36,348 bases of DNA, taken from positions 1 through 36,348 of the forward strand of contig CAZZLH010000011.1 of NCBI GenBank assembly GCA_964654815.1, written 5' to 3'. Position 1 is the stretch's first letter; every line of letters begins with the position of its first letter. Source of the DNA: ZLKRG08 sp964654815 (GTDB taxonomy: Bacteria > Actinomycetota > Actinomycetes > Nanopelagicales > Nanopelagicaceae). Below, piece by piece: positions 16,558-25,606 of this stretch. A model generated the notes under the pieces. That model searched no databases. It was not told the origin of the DNA and saw nothing but the letters and a program-made list of their open reading frames with translations. The position numbers and the translations under genes are program-made.

Positions 16558-17445
16558 TTAACGCCTCTCTGTATCAGCCGCTAAAGATACCAGTTCGGCT
16601 ATCACTCTTTCCAATTGGTCATTTACCACCACATAATCGAACTCATCTTTGGCCGCCATCTCCTCTTGTGCGAGGGCCAATCGCTCAGCGCGGCGCTCTT
16701 CGCTATCAGTTCCTCGAGCTTCCAGCCGCTTTACCAATTCTTCCCAACTTGGTGGCGCAATGAATATCAACTTTGACTCGGCAGCGCGTTTTCTCACCTG
16801 CCTTGCACCTGCGATCTCTATCTCTAAAACTACATTAAAACCGTTTGCCAGACGTTCCTTAACTGCAAGTGCGGGAGTACCGTAACGCGCACCTGCGAAT
16901 TCAGCCCACTCTAGAAATTCGTTAGCCGCAATTCGTCTATCAAACTCTTGATCAGAGATATAGAAATAATCAACACCATCACGCTCACCTAATCGAGGAG
17001 CGCGCGTTGTGGCCGAAACTGAAACCCAGAAATCTGGGTGGCTAAGCAAAGCTTTGGTAATAGTGCTCTTACCTACCCCACCTGGCCCCGAGAGCACAAA
17101 TAGTTTTCCTGGTCTTACCGCGCCTGTGGGAGGAGAGAACTCTCGCTTAAGTCGTTGCATCTGCAACACCCCCAGACCTTGGATCCTACGAGTAGCTGAA
17201 ATTCCCAATCTATCAAGTAGAGAACTAACTCTCACCTTACCAAATCCTGGAATAGCTTCGAGTAATTCGAAGACCCGCATCTTTGCTATCGCTTCATTGG
17301 TGGCAGCTAACTCAAAAACTTGTGCCACCTTAAGTTCGCCAGAACGGATTCGTTCCTTTATGTCGGCTCGGGATCTGCGAGCCTGCTTTGCAACCTGCAA
17401 AGCCCGTTCTCGCTGCTCCAGCGTCAACTTTGGAGGTGTAGGCAT
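16558..17445 (-). CDS. gmk: mIHF nucleoid protein fused to guanylate kinase
   Basis: One uninterrupted frame of 295 residues joins two proteins that are normally separate neighbours in actinobacteria. Residues 1-103 match the mIHF/sIHF family: LTLEQRERALQVAKQARRSR, then IPGFGKVRVSSLLDRLGI, TRRIQGLG and KREF at its end, including the helix-two-turns-helix DNA-binding part. Residues 104-113 are a short linker. Residues 114-295 are guanylate kinase (GMP + ATP to GDP + ADP): P-loop GPGGVGKS at 120-127 (Gly where Ser is usual), SATTRAPRLGERDGVDYFYI and EFLEWAEFAGARYGTP. An in-frame ATG (codon 96, 17160) has GGGGGTG 6 nt upstream and would give a 200-residue kinase alone. The gene directly abuts pyrF (TAG ATG). 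Confidence 0.93.
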   Translation of the reverse strand: MPTPPKLTLEQRERALQVAKQARRSRADIKERIRSGELKVAQVFELAATNEAIAKMRVFELLEAIPGFGKVRVSSLLDRLGISATRRIQGLGVLQMQRLKREFSPPTGAVRPGKLFVLSGPGGVGKSTITKALLSHPDFWVSVSATTRAPRLGERDGVDYFYISDQEFDRRIAANEFLEWAEFAGARYGTPALAVKERLANGFNVVLEIEIAGARQVRKRAAESKLIFIAPPSWEELVKRLEARGTDSEERRAERLALAQEEMAAKDEFDYVVVNDQLERVIAELVSLAADTERR

Positions 17446-18156
17446 CTAACTGATCGTCTCAGCAAATATGGCAGCTGCCGCATCCTTAATGTTAGCCGCT
17501 GCAGTTATTGGTCTGCCAATAACCAAGAAATTAGCACCCGCAGCTAGCGCGCTACGTGGATCCATAACGCGTTTTTGATCATCGATACTACTTGTGGAAT
17601 TAGCACTGGGACCTAAAGACTTTGGCCGAATTCCCGGCGTAATAATAGAAACTTCCTGAGGTATTACTTCGCGTATTAGGGAGATTTCAAGAGGAGAACA
17701 GACAATTGCTCGCGCACCGGCAGCTACCGCCATTTTTGCTAACTCTTGCGCTCTACTCTGGGGTGATCCAAGAAAACCAATCTCGGTTAAATCTGCTTGA
17801 TTCAATGAGGTTAGTATGGTTACGGCGGTAATTTCTATCTCTGGAGCGTTCTTTACTGCGGCAGCGATCATTTGAGTACCACCACTTGCATGAATAGTAA
17901 GAAACCGAGGTCCTAACTTGGCAACTTGCGCTGCTGCAGCGCCAACAGTGTTGGGAATATCGTGCAGTTTTAGATCTAAAAATATCGCTCGGTCGGTAAC
18001 TGATTGGATTGCCTTTACCCCCGCTGGACCGAATTTAACGTAAAACTCCAATCCCAGCTTATAAAGCCCTACGAATTCTTGTGTCTGGTCAATCCAACCT
18101 TTTGCAATCTCTAAATCATCGGTGTCAACTGCCAGAATTATCGGAGAGCTATTCAT
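17446..18156 (-). CDS. pyrF: Orotidine-5'-phosphate decarboxylase
   Basis: Last step of UMP synthesis. The 236-residue protein is of the short, group I type, with DLKLHDIPNTV (61-71) carrying the catalytic Lys63 and Asp66, LAVDT at the first barrel strand, YKLGLE with Lys33, and GIRP and IGRPIT phosphate-binding segments. Many actinobacteria (Mycobacterium) have the longer, divergent group III type instead. The ATG at 18156 overlaps the pyrD stop by 8 nt and has AGGAAG 6 nt upstream; an in-frame ATG further up lies in pyrD and lacks this. Confidence 0.95.
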   Translation of the reverse strand: MNSSPIILAVDTDDLEIAKGWIDQTQEFVGLYKLGLEFYVKFGPAGVKAIQSVTDRAIFLDLKLHDIPNTVGAAAAQVAKLGPRFLTIHASGGTQMIAAAVKNAPEIEITAVTILTSLNQADLTEIGFLGSPQSRAQELAKMAVAAGARAIVCSPLEISLIREVIPQEVSIITPGIRPKSLGPSANSTSSIDDQKRVMDPRSALAAGANFLVIGRPITAAANIKDAAAAIFAETIS

Positions 18157-19090
18157 GGCTTTCTTCCTGTCGATGAGCATAACCAACCGCCTCTTTGACC
18201 GAGCCGAAACCTTTATTTATCAAGATTTGATGCAATTCATTTTGAATCCGATATGCCGCGGATGGATCACCGAAAGATGCAGTGCCAATTGATACACCAG
18301 ATGCCCCGGCTAGGATCATCTCAAAGGCATCCTTACCACTTGCGACACCACCCATACCTAATATGGAAACGTTTGGCAGCGCTTCTCTGACTTGATAAAT
18401 CGCACGGATAGCTATCGGCCTTATCGCAGGTCCGGATAGACCGCCGGTCTTCCCACCCAGATGGGGCCGCATAGTGTCGGTATTGATCACCATCCCAAGC
18501 ACAGTGTTGATCATCGCGATTCCATCAGCGCCGGCATCAATTACCGCTCTAGCAATGGCGGCAATATTTGTTACATCCGGAGTCAACTTTGCAAGGATCG
18601 GAAGATCCCCTCCGATAATACTTCTGACGCTTCTAGTGACTTCTGATGCGCTATTTGGATCACAGGCAAAAACTAAACCTCGATTTTCCACGTTAGGGCA
18701 GGAGATATTTACCTCAATTGCCGATATTCCTGACACACCACGAAGTTTCCTAGCTAGGGTTGCATACTCCTCCGCCGTTTCACCTGCGATTGAGACAATG
18801 ATTCTTGAACCCTGTGCAGCTAACCAAGGGATATCCTCGATTAAGAAGGCATCAATACCTGGCCCCTGAAGTCCAATGGAATTGAGCATGCCACTTGGGG
18901 TCTCGGCCATACGTGGAGTTGGTCGCCCCGCTCTTGGCTTTACCATGATTGATTTAGTTACAACTGCGCCTATCTCTCGTAACGGAAAGAATTGAGCCAA
19001 CTCCTTGCCAGAACTGGCACATCCACTTGCAGTAAAGATCGGTGCAGGAAACCAAGCTCCGCCAAGCGTAGTTGAGAAATCTAGGCTCAT
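18149..19090 (-). CDS. pyrD: Dihydroorotate dehydrogenase class 1B, catalytic subunit
   Basis: Oxidises dihydroorotate to orotate. It is a 313-residue flavoprotein barrel. The catalytic residue is Cys131 in VNISCPNVENRG, which marks class 1; class 2 uses Ser. The partner pyrK directly upstream makes it class 1B, a heterotetramer that passes electrons to NAD+. Other family blocks are GLQGPGID, NTVLGMVINT, LGGKTGGLSGPAIRPIA and GMGGVASG. It overlaps pyrK by 4 nt (ATGA) and pyrF by 8 nt. It is soluble and should not need quinone. Confidence 0.95.
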   Translation of the reverse strand: MSLDFSTTLGGAWFPAPIFTASGCASSGKELAQFFPLREIGAVVTKSIMVKPRAGRPTPRMAETPSGMLNSIGLQGPGIDAFLIEDIPWLAAQGSRIIVSIAGETAEEYATLARKLRGVSGISAIEVNISCPNVENRGLVFACDPNSASEVTRSVRSIIGGDLPILAKLTPDVTNIAAIARAVIDAGADGIAMINTVLGMVINTDTMRPHLGGKTGGLSGPAIRPIAIRAIYQVREALPNVSILGMGGVASGKDAFEMILAGASGVSIGTASFGDPSAAYRIQNELHQILINKGFGSVKEAVGYAHRQEESHE

Positions 19091-19908
19091 AGTTGTTTAC
19101 CGACCAAATGCCATTGGACCGATTCTCCATCCATAACCGGACCTTCAATGCAACTTCGCAGATTCTTGATCTCGCCGCGCTCATCTTTAACCGGCATTAC
19201 GCAGGTCATACAAACACCTATTCCGCAAGCCATAGCCTCTTCCACCGCACATTGATGCGCGATATCGGCAGCGGCGGCAATCTTTGATAACGCCTCTAAC
19301 ATCGCCATTGGTCCACATGAATAGATCACTCTTATCTCATGCTCGGTGATTAATTGCGGCAGCGAGTCAGTTACGCGCCCCATTTCGCCGGCGCTTCCAT
19401 CCTCCGTGTATATCTTGAGCAAAGTTGCAGAGCGTTTACCTTCAAGCGGCGCGTAGATTTTCGCCGCGCTACTTGCGCCTAAGGCCATGATTACTCGACA
19501 GCCACGGTTCTTCAAAACTTCCGCTAAACCAAAGAGTGGCGCAGAACCATATCCACCACCGACTAAGAGCGCGTTGACTGGTTCGGTGGGAATTCCAAAG
19601 GCGGTGCCAAGCGGAGTTACTACATCGATTCTGGCTCCCTCTGGCAGCGCACAGAGCCATTTCGAACCGCTACCCATGGGAGAGACAATCAATTCGATAG
19701 TGCCACGATCGCTCACTCTTGAGATAGCAAAAGCTCGACGGAGGATCATCCTAGATGTTTCACCGCCCACAGAGATTGCAATGAAATTACCGGGCTTTAC
19801 ATATCGAACCAAATCTCCAACTTCGATGATTATCTGATGATAAACACCGATGCGACGATTGCTGATTACCGGCGCAAGTAATTGGGTGGCGTGTTTATTG
19901 ATGGGCAA
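19087..19908 (-). CDS. pyrK: Dihydroorotate dehydrogenase electron-transfer subunit
   Basis: The PyrK subunit carries FAD and a [2Fe-2S] cluster between PyrD and NAD+. Of 273 residues, the FAD-binding segment is MILRRAFAIS (54-63) followed by PMGSGSKWL, the NAD-binding segment is LLVGGGYGSAPL (114-125) and SCGPMAML, and the cluster ligands are Cys228, Cys233, Cys236 and Cys253. The start is TTG at 19908, overlapping the end of carB by 14 nt. GGTGGAAG ends directly before it, and no ATG or GTG fits, so the rare start is well supported. It is coupled to pyrD by an ATGA overlap. Confidence 0.93.
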   Translation of the reverse strand: MPINKHATQLLAPVISNRRIGVYHQIIIEVGDLVRYVKPGNFIAISVGGETSRMILRRAFAISRVSDRGTIELIVSPMGSGSKWLCALPEGARIDVVTPLGTAFGIPTEPVNALLVGGGYGSAPLFGLAEVLKNRGCRVIMALGASSAAKIYAPLEGKRSATLLKIYTEDGSAGEMGRVTDSLPQLITEHEIRVIYSCGPMAMLEALSKIAAAADIAHQCAVEEAMACGIGVCMTCVMPVKDERGEIKNLRSCIEGPVMDGESVQWHLVGKQL

Positions 19909-22900
19909 CTTCCACCAACCAATCTTGTAATGATTTGACGCTTAATTCTGCGGTGCGAATAGCTCTTATGCCTTCGACTGCCGCATTGAATCCAGCGATT
20001 GTGGTGATACAAGGGATAGATCTCTGTACCGCAGTGGTGCGAATGACCCAACCATCTTGGCGAGTACCCCGGCCAACGGGTGTGTTAATGACCAGATCAA
20101 TCTGCCCTGAAATCATCTGCTCGACAATGGTCTTCTCCCCTAGCGGCCCCGTGCCATCGGAGTATTTACGTACGGCTACGGCAGAAATTCCCTCTTCGGC
20201 CAATCTGTTAGCGGTGCCTACAGTCGCTACTAAATTAAAACCAAGCTCTTGAAGTTTCTTCGCCGCTGCCAAACCCGACTCTTTATCTTTATCACTCAGG
20301 GAGATGAATACGGTTCCGGATTTAGGTAATGGCCCAAATGCCGCTATCTGACTCTTTGCATAACTTTCGCCAAATGTAGGTGCAATGCCCATAACTTCTC
20401 CGGTTGAGCGCATTTCAGGACCTAGTGTGGCATCGACGCCCCTGCCATCTACTCTTCTAAATCGATTCCAAGGCAGAACTACCTCTTTTACTGATATCGC
20501 TCTTGGTTTTGCATGATTCACCGGTAACAACCCGCTGCTCTTCAGCTCCTCGATACTCTCACCTGCAGCAATTCGAGCAGCCGCTTTAGCTAGGGCAAGC
20601 CCGGTGGCTTTCGACACAAATGGTACAGTTCGTGAAGCTCTGGGGTTAGCCTCTAATACATATAACTTGCTGCCTGCTATCGCGAATTGGATATTGATCA
20701 GACCTCGAACATCGACCCCTTTAGCTATCTTTTCGGTAGCTTTCTCGATCTCCAATAATTGCGAATCAGTAATAGTGATGGCGGGCAGAACGCAGGCGCT
20801 ATCACCGGAGTGGACTCCGGCCTCTTCGATATGTTCCATAACCCCACCCAAGTAGAGTTCTTTCCCATCAAAGAGGGCATCTACATCTATCTCGATGGCG
20901 TTATCTAGGAACTTATCGACTAACACTGGATGCCCTGGTGTAATTTGCGTGGCTCGAGAGATAAAACCTGCTAACGCCAAATCATCGTAAACGATCTCCA
21001 TCCCCCGTCCACCGAGGACGAAAGAGGGGCGAACTAAAACCGGATAGCCAATTCGCGCGGCAATATCCTGCGCTTCAAGTAATGATGAGGCCATGCCGTA
21101 TTCAGGTGCCGTTAATTTCTGTTCCTGCAGAATTCGACCGAATGCTCCGCGCTCCTCTGCCAGGTTTATTGATTCTGGAGAGGTACCCAAAATTGTTACT
21201 CCCGCATCCTTTAAACCTTGAGCAAGGCCGAGAGGGGTCTGCCCACCCAATTGTGTTATCACTCCCAAAACGGGGCCGGCAGCTTCTTCTGCTGCAATCA
21301 CTTCAAGCACATCTTCAAGGGTGAGCGGTTCGAAGTAAAGGCGATTGCTGGTGTCATAGTCCGTTGAAACTGTCTCCGGATTGCAATTAACCATGACAGT
21401 TTCGAATCCCGCCTCACGCAAGGTAAACGAAGCATGTACACAGCTGTAATCGAATTCGATTCCTTGACCTATTCGATTAGGGCCACTTCCAATAATGATT
21501 ACCGCAGGTGTGGTTCTTGGCGCAACTTCGGTTTCATCCTCGTATGTCGAATAGTGATAGGGAGTGAAGGCTTCAAACTCTGCAGCGCAGGTATCGACTG
21601 TTTTATAAACTGGTCTGATGCCTAAGTGTAAGCGGGCCGATCTAATATCTTGTGCGCCAACTCCGCGAATCAAACCAATCTGCGCATCGGAGAAGCCCAA
21701 TTGTTTTGCGCTATAGAGCAGCTCCTCGTCCAATTCACCTGGTTGTGCTAACTCTTCCGCTTTTTGGTTAATCAAAGAGATTTGATGCAGATACCAGCGG
21801 TCTATCTTGGTTGCCTGGTAGATCGATTCGATCTCGGCGCCACCCCACATCGCTAATTGCACCTGCTGCAACCTATATTCAGTCGGAACTCTCATCTCTT
21901 CTAAGAGTTTGGGGAGGTCTATCCCTTTTTTATCTGCGGGGAAGGTAAATAGCGCCTCTTTACGCTCCAGCGAACGTAGCGCCTTTTGTAGCGCCTCGGG
22001 GAATGATCTTCCGATTGCCATCGCTTCACCGACAGATTTCATCGTGGTGGTCAAGCGTGGGTCAGCATCAGTGAATTTCTCAAATGCAAACCGAGGCGCT
22101 TTGACCACTATGTAATCAAGGGTTGGTTCGAAGGAAGCCGGAGTAACCTTCGTAATATCATTTTGAATTTGATCCAAGGTATAACCGATAGCCAATTTGG
22201 TGGCAATTTTCGCAATCGGGAACCCAGTGGCCTTTGAAGCAAGTGCAGAGCTACGCGATACGCGAGGATTCATTTCAATGACGATGATTCGCCCATTCTC
22301 CGGATTTACCGCAAATTGAATATTGCAACCACCGGTATCAACCCCAACCTCTCGGATGATATCGATCGCAAGGTTTCGCAGTTTCTGATACTCCACGTCG
22401 GTTAAAGTGAGAGCTGGAGCAACCGTGATGGAATCTCCGGTATGAACTCCCATTGGATCCAGATTTTCGATGGAACAGACGATCACCACATTATCTTTAC
22501 GATCGCGCATTACCTCTAGCTCGTACTCTTTCCATCCCAGGATTGATTCCTCCAGAAGCACCTCAGAGGTAGGGCTATGGCGTAATCCAGCGCCGGCAAT
22601 CAACTCCAATTGCTCGGCATTAAATGCAACTCCCGAGCCAAGCCCGCCCATAGTAAAAGAAGGTCGAACTACGACTGGATAATTCAAAACCTTCACCGCT
22701 TCAAAACATTCGGCCATGGTGTGACAAATAATCGATTTCGCTGACTCCCCGCCAACTTTCTCAACTATGGCTCGGAATAACTCCCGGTTCTCGCCTCTTT
22801 GAATGGCTTCTACATCGGCCCCAATTAATTTGACCCCATGCTTGGCAAGGATTCCCTGCTCGTGTAACCCCATCGCGGCATTTAGCGCGGTTTGTCCACC

Positions 22901-23185
22901 TAAGGTGGCCAGTACCGCATCGGGTCGCTCTTTGATGATTATCTGTTCGATTGTTTGCGGCGTAATTGGTTCGATATAAGTTGCATCAGCGAATTCCGGA
23001 TCGGTCATAATGGTCGCTGGATTGGAATTAATCAGAATTACTCTGATGCCTTCTGCCTTTAACACTCGACAGGCTTGGGTACCGGAATAATCAAATTCAC
23101 AAGCTTGACCAATGACAATCGGACCAGAGCCGATCACTAATACGCTCTTGATATCCATAGATTTATCTATCAAGGGATTGTTCAT
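19895..23185 (-). CDS. carB: Carbamoyl-phosphate synthase large subunit
   Basis: Makes carbamoyl phosphate from bicarbonate, ATP and the ammonia delivered by CarA. At 1096 residues it is full length with the typical internal duplication. The first ATP-grasp half starts VLVIGSGPIVIGQACEFDYS (about 15-34) and has VVRPSFTMGGLGSG. The second half starts IIIGSGPNRIGQGIEFDYSC and has VLVRPSFVLGGRGMEIVY. The last 150 or so residues are the MGS-like allosteric domain (LSDKDKESGLAAAKKLQELG). ATGA overlap with carA. Confidence 0.97.
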   Translation of the reverse strand: MNNPLIDKSMDIKSVLVIGSGPIVIGQACEFDYSGTQACRVLKAEGIRVILINSNPATIMTDPEFADATYIEPITPQTIEQIIIKERPDAVLATLGGQTALNAAMGLHEQGILAKHGVKLIGADVEAIQRGENRELFRAIVEKVGGESAKSIICHTMAECFEAVKVLNYPVVVRPSFTMGGLGSGVAFNAEQLELIAGAGLRHSPTSEVLLEESILGWKEYELEVMRDRKDNVVIVCSIENLDPMGVHTGDSITVAPALTLTDVEYQKLRNLAIDIIREVGVDTGGCNIQFAVNPENGRIIVIEMNPRVSRSSALASKATGFPIAKIATKLAIGYTLDQIQNDITKVTPASFEPTLDYIVVKAPRFAFEKFTDADPRLTTTMKSVGEAMAIGRSFPEALQKALRSLERKEALFTFPADKKGIDLPKLLEEMRVPTEYRLQQVQLAMWGGAEIESIYQATKIDRWYLHQISLINQKAEELAQPGELDEELLYSAKQLGFSDAQIGLIRGVGAQDIRSARLHLGIRPVYKTVDTCAAEFEAFTPYHYSTYEDETEVAPRTTPAVIIIGSGPNRIGQGIEFDYSCVHASFTLREAGFETVMVNCNPETVSTDYDTSNRLYFEPLTLEDVLEVIAAEEAAGPVLGVITQLGGQTPLGLAQGLKDAGVTILGTSPESINLAEERGAFGRILQEQKLTAPEYGMASSLLEAQDIAARIGYPVLVRPSFVLGGRGMEIVYDDLALAGFISRATQITPGHPVLVDKFLDNAIEIDVDALFDGKELYLGGVMEHIEEAGVHSGDSACVLPAITITDSQLLEIEKATEKIAKGVDVRGLINIQFAIAGSKLYVLEANPRASRTVPFVSKATGLALAKAAARIAAGESIEELKSSGLLPVNHAKPRAISVKEVVLPWNRFRRVDGRGVDATLGPEMRSTGEVMGIAPTFGESYAKSQIAAFGPLPKSGTVFISLSDKDKESGLAAAKKLQELGFNLVATVGTANRLAEEGISAVAVRKYSDGTGPLGEKTIVEQMISGQIDLVINTPVGRGTRQDGWVIRTTAVQRSIPCITTIAGFNAAVEGIRAIRTAELSVKSLQDWLVEVAHQ

Positions 23186-24327
23186 TTCAAGTTCGATTCC
23201 ATTAATTTAACGAATCGATCGAAGAGATAATTGGCATCATGTGGTCCAGCGGCTGCCTCCGGGTGATACTGAACGCTAAATGCTGGACGCTCCAAGAGGC
23301 GAAGTCCTTCGACGACACCATCATTTAATCCGACATGTGTAACTTCACCGGGTCCATAAACCGTAGTGAAGACACCCTCTGTGGGCGCCTTGAGCGCAAA
23401 GCCATGATTGTGCGCAGTAATCTCAACTTTGCCCGTCAATTTATCCAGCACTGGTTGATTGATGCCACGATGACCAAATTGGAGCTTATAAGTTTCGAAA
23501 CCTAAGGCCCTGCCCAGAATCTGATGACCAAAGCAGATGCCAAATATCGGAATCTCCTCATTGAGTAATTCGCGAACTGTCTCAACCACCTCATCCATTG
23601 TTGATGGGTCGCCCGGACCATTTGAGAGAAAAACGCCATCTGGCTTTAACTCCAGAATCTGCGATGCAGTGGCGTTAAATGGCAGAACCACAACCTCTAC
23701 CCCTCTCTCAGATAGAGATCTTGGGGTGGCAGCTTTGATCCCTAAATCCAAAGCAACCACTTTAAATCTTTGCTTTGGCTTATCATCATTGGAAACTATC
23801 GGCGAGACCACATACGGCTCCTTGGTAGAGACATCGCTCGCCAAGAAGCTGCCACTCATCTGCTGCATTTTTCGAACTTCAATAACCATCTCTTCACGAG
23901 ATAACGTTTCGCCACTAAAGATACCCACGCGCATCGCCCCGCGATCGCGCAGATGTCTGGTAAGGGCACGAGTATCTACGCCAGAGATTCCTACAATGTT
24001 CTGACGTTTTAGCTCTTCATCTAAATCTACCTTCGAGCGCCAATTGCTGGTGACCGGTGAAGGATTTCGCACCACGAAACCAGAAACCCATATTTGAGAT
24101 GATTCATTATCTTCTAGGTTCCAACCGGTATTTCCAATATGCGGTGCCGTCATCACTACGACTTGTTTATGATACGAGGGATCAGTGAGGGTTTCTTGGT
24201 ATCCCGTCATCCCAGTTGCAAATACCGCTTCCCCGAAGGTTCGACCAACTGCGCCCCAAGAATTTCCCTCGAAGACCCGACCATCGTCTAAAACTAAGAA
24301 TGCCCTCTCAGATGCGCTACTGACCAT
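23182..24327 (-). CDS. carA: Carbamoyl-phosphate synthase small subunit
   Basis: Glutamine amidotransferase subunit of 381 residues that releases ammonia for CarB. The N-terminal half has FLVLDDGRVFEGNSWGA and GMTGYQETLTDPSY. The C-terminal triad domain has Cys265 in FGICFGHQILGRAL and the His/Glu of YHPEAAAGPHD. The ATG at 24327 is preferred over the in-frame GTG at 24333 because GGAG lies 5 nt before it. It starts 11 nt inside pyrC and overlaps carB by 4 nt. Confidence 0.96.
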   Translation of the reverse strand: MVSSASERAFLVLDDGRVFEGNSWGAVGRTFGEAVFATGMTGYQETLTDPSYHKQVVVMTAPHIGNTGWNLEDNESSQIWVSGFVVRNPSPVTSNWRSKVDLDEELKRQNIVGISGVDTRALTRHLRDRGAMRVGIFSGETLSREEMVIEVRKMQQMSGSFLASDVSTKEPYVVSPIVSNDDKPKQRFKVVALDLGIKAATPRSLSERGVEVVVLPFNATASQILELKPDGVFLSNGPGDPSTMDEVVETVRELLNEEIPIFGICFGHQILGRALGFETYKLQFGHRGINQPVLDKLTGKVEITAHNHGFALKAPTEGVFTTVYGPGEVTHVGLNDGVVEGLRLLERPAFSVQYHPEAAAGPHDANYLFDRFVKLMESNLK

Positions 24328-25606
24328 CTGCACTCCAAGATAATTTACCGTTATGGAATGTAGCCATTACGCTGCCAGAAAATTCCATTCCGTGATAGGG
24401 AGTATTTTTACTCTTTGAAGCGACCAAATCTCTATCTACTTTCCAGCTTCGATTTGGCGCGAATAAGGTTAGGTTTGCCACTCCACCTTTCGCTAATGGC
24501 GCAACTATTGGCAGCCCTCTGCTCTGATAATTACCTATCGCAGCTGGCTTTAAAGACATCCGTTCCTGCAATTGCGTAACGTTCATCAGCTTGCTCTCAA
24601 TCATGGTCTGCCAAAGTATCGGTAGCGCAGTCTCCAGCCCCAACATGCCAAAAGCTGCGTGTTGCCACTCACATTCTTTGCTCTCTGCTGGATGCGGAGC
24701 ATGATCGGTGGCCACAATATCTATGGTGCCATCAGCTAAAGCTTCGCGAAGCGCCATAACATCTCTCTCAGCTCTAAGCGGTGGATTCACTTTAAAGATC
24801 GGATCGTAAGAATTGGCTAATTCATCGGTTAATAAGAGATGGTGAGGCGTTACCTCTGCGGTAACTGCAATACCTCGTGCCTTCGCCCAACGAATGATTT
24901 CAACACCACCTGCGGTAGTCAGATGGCAGATGTGCAATCGAGATTTGACGTGATCTGCAATAAGGACATCTCTGGCGATTATTGCCTCTTCGGCGACCGC
25001 CGGCCAACCTTTAAGACCTAATTGACTTGAGATCAATCCTTCGTTCATCTGCGCATCTACTGTTAATTCGGGATCTTGTGCATGTTGGGCAATCACGCCA
25101 TCAAATCTCTTTACATATTCCAGCGCACGACGCATGACCAGCGCATTACTCACGCAATTTCCATCATCGCTGAATATGCGAACCTTCGCTACCGAATCCG
25201 CCATGGCGCCCAATTCGGCTAACTCCACTCCTGCTAAACCCTTGGTGACTGCTCCTATAGGGAAAACTTCTACTAAGCCACACTCTTGACCAAGCCGATA
25301 AACCTGCTCTACCAATCCAGCGGTATCAGCAACTGGTGAAGTATTTGCCATCGCTGACACCGCAACATAGCCACCTTTTGCAGCAGCGGCTGATCCAGAA
25401 GCGACAGTTTCGGAATCCTCTTTACCCGGCTCGCGTAGATGGGTGTGAAGATCGACTAGACCAGATAATGCGAAGGTCTCATTGCCTGAAACAATCTGAT
25501 AACCATCCTTAGGAAGATTGCTTCCAATCTCAGTGATAATTCCATCAACTATTGCAATATCAAACGTTGTATCTGCAATCTTGGTTTCGGTAATTAAATA
25601 TTTCAC
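24317..25606 (-). CDS. pyrC: Dihydroorotase, class I
   Basis: Cyclises carbamoyl aspartate to dihydroorotate. This 429-residue zinc amidohydrolase has DLHTHLREPG with the metal ligands His54 and His56, FSDDGNCV, CHLTTAGGV, EVTPHHLLL and ATDHAPH with the catalytic Asp. The length is that of class I enzymes. The start is GTG, overlapping the pyrB stop as GTGA, with AGGTG a few bases upstream. Confidence 0.96.
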   Translation of the reverse strand: MKYLITETKIADTTFDIAIVDGIITEIGSNLPKDGYQIVSGNETFALSGLVDLHTHLREPGKEDSETVASGSAAAAKGGYVAVSAMANTSPVADTAGLVEQVYRLGQECGLVEVFPIGAVTKGLAGVELAELGAMADSVAKVRIFSDDGNCVSNALVMRRALEYVKRFDGVIAQHAQDPELTVDAQMNEGLISSQLGLKGWPAVAEEAIIARDVLIADHVKSRLHICHLTTAGGVEIIRWAKARGIAVTAEVTPHHLLLTDELANSYDPIFKVNPPLRAERDVMALREALADGTIDIVATDHAPHPAESKECEWQHAAFGMLGLETALPILWQTMIESKLMNVTQLQERMSLKPAAIGNYQSRGLPIVAPLAKGGVANLTLFAPNRSWKVDRDLVASKSKNTPYHGMEFSGSVMATFHNGKLSWSADGQ

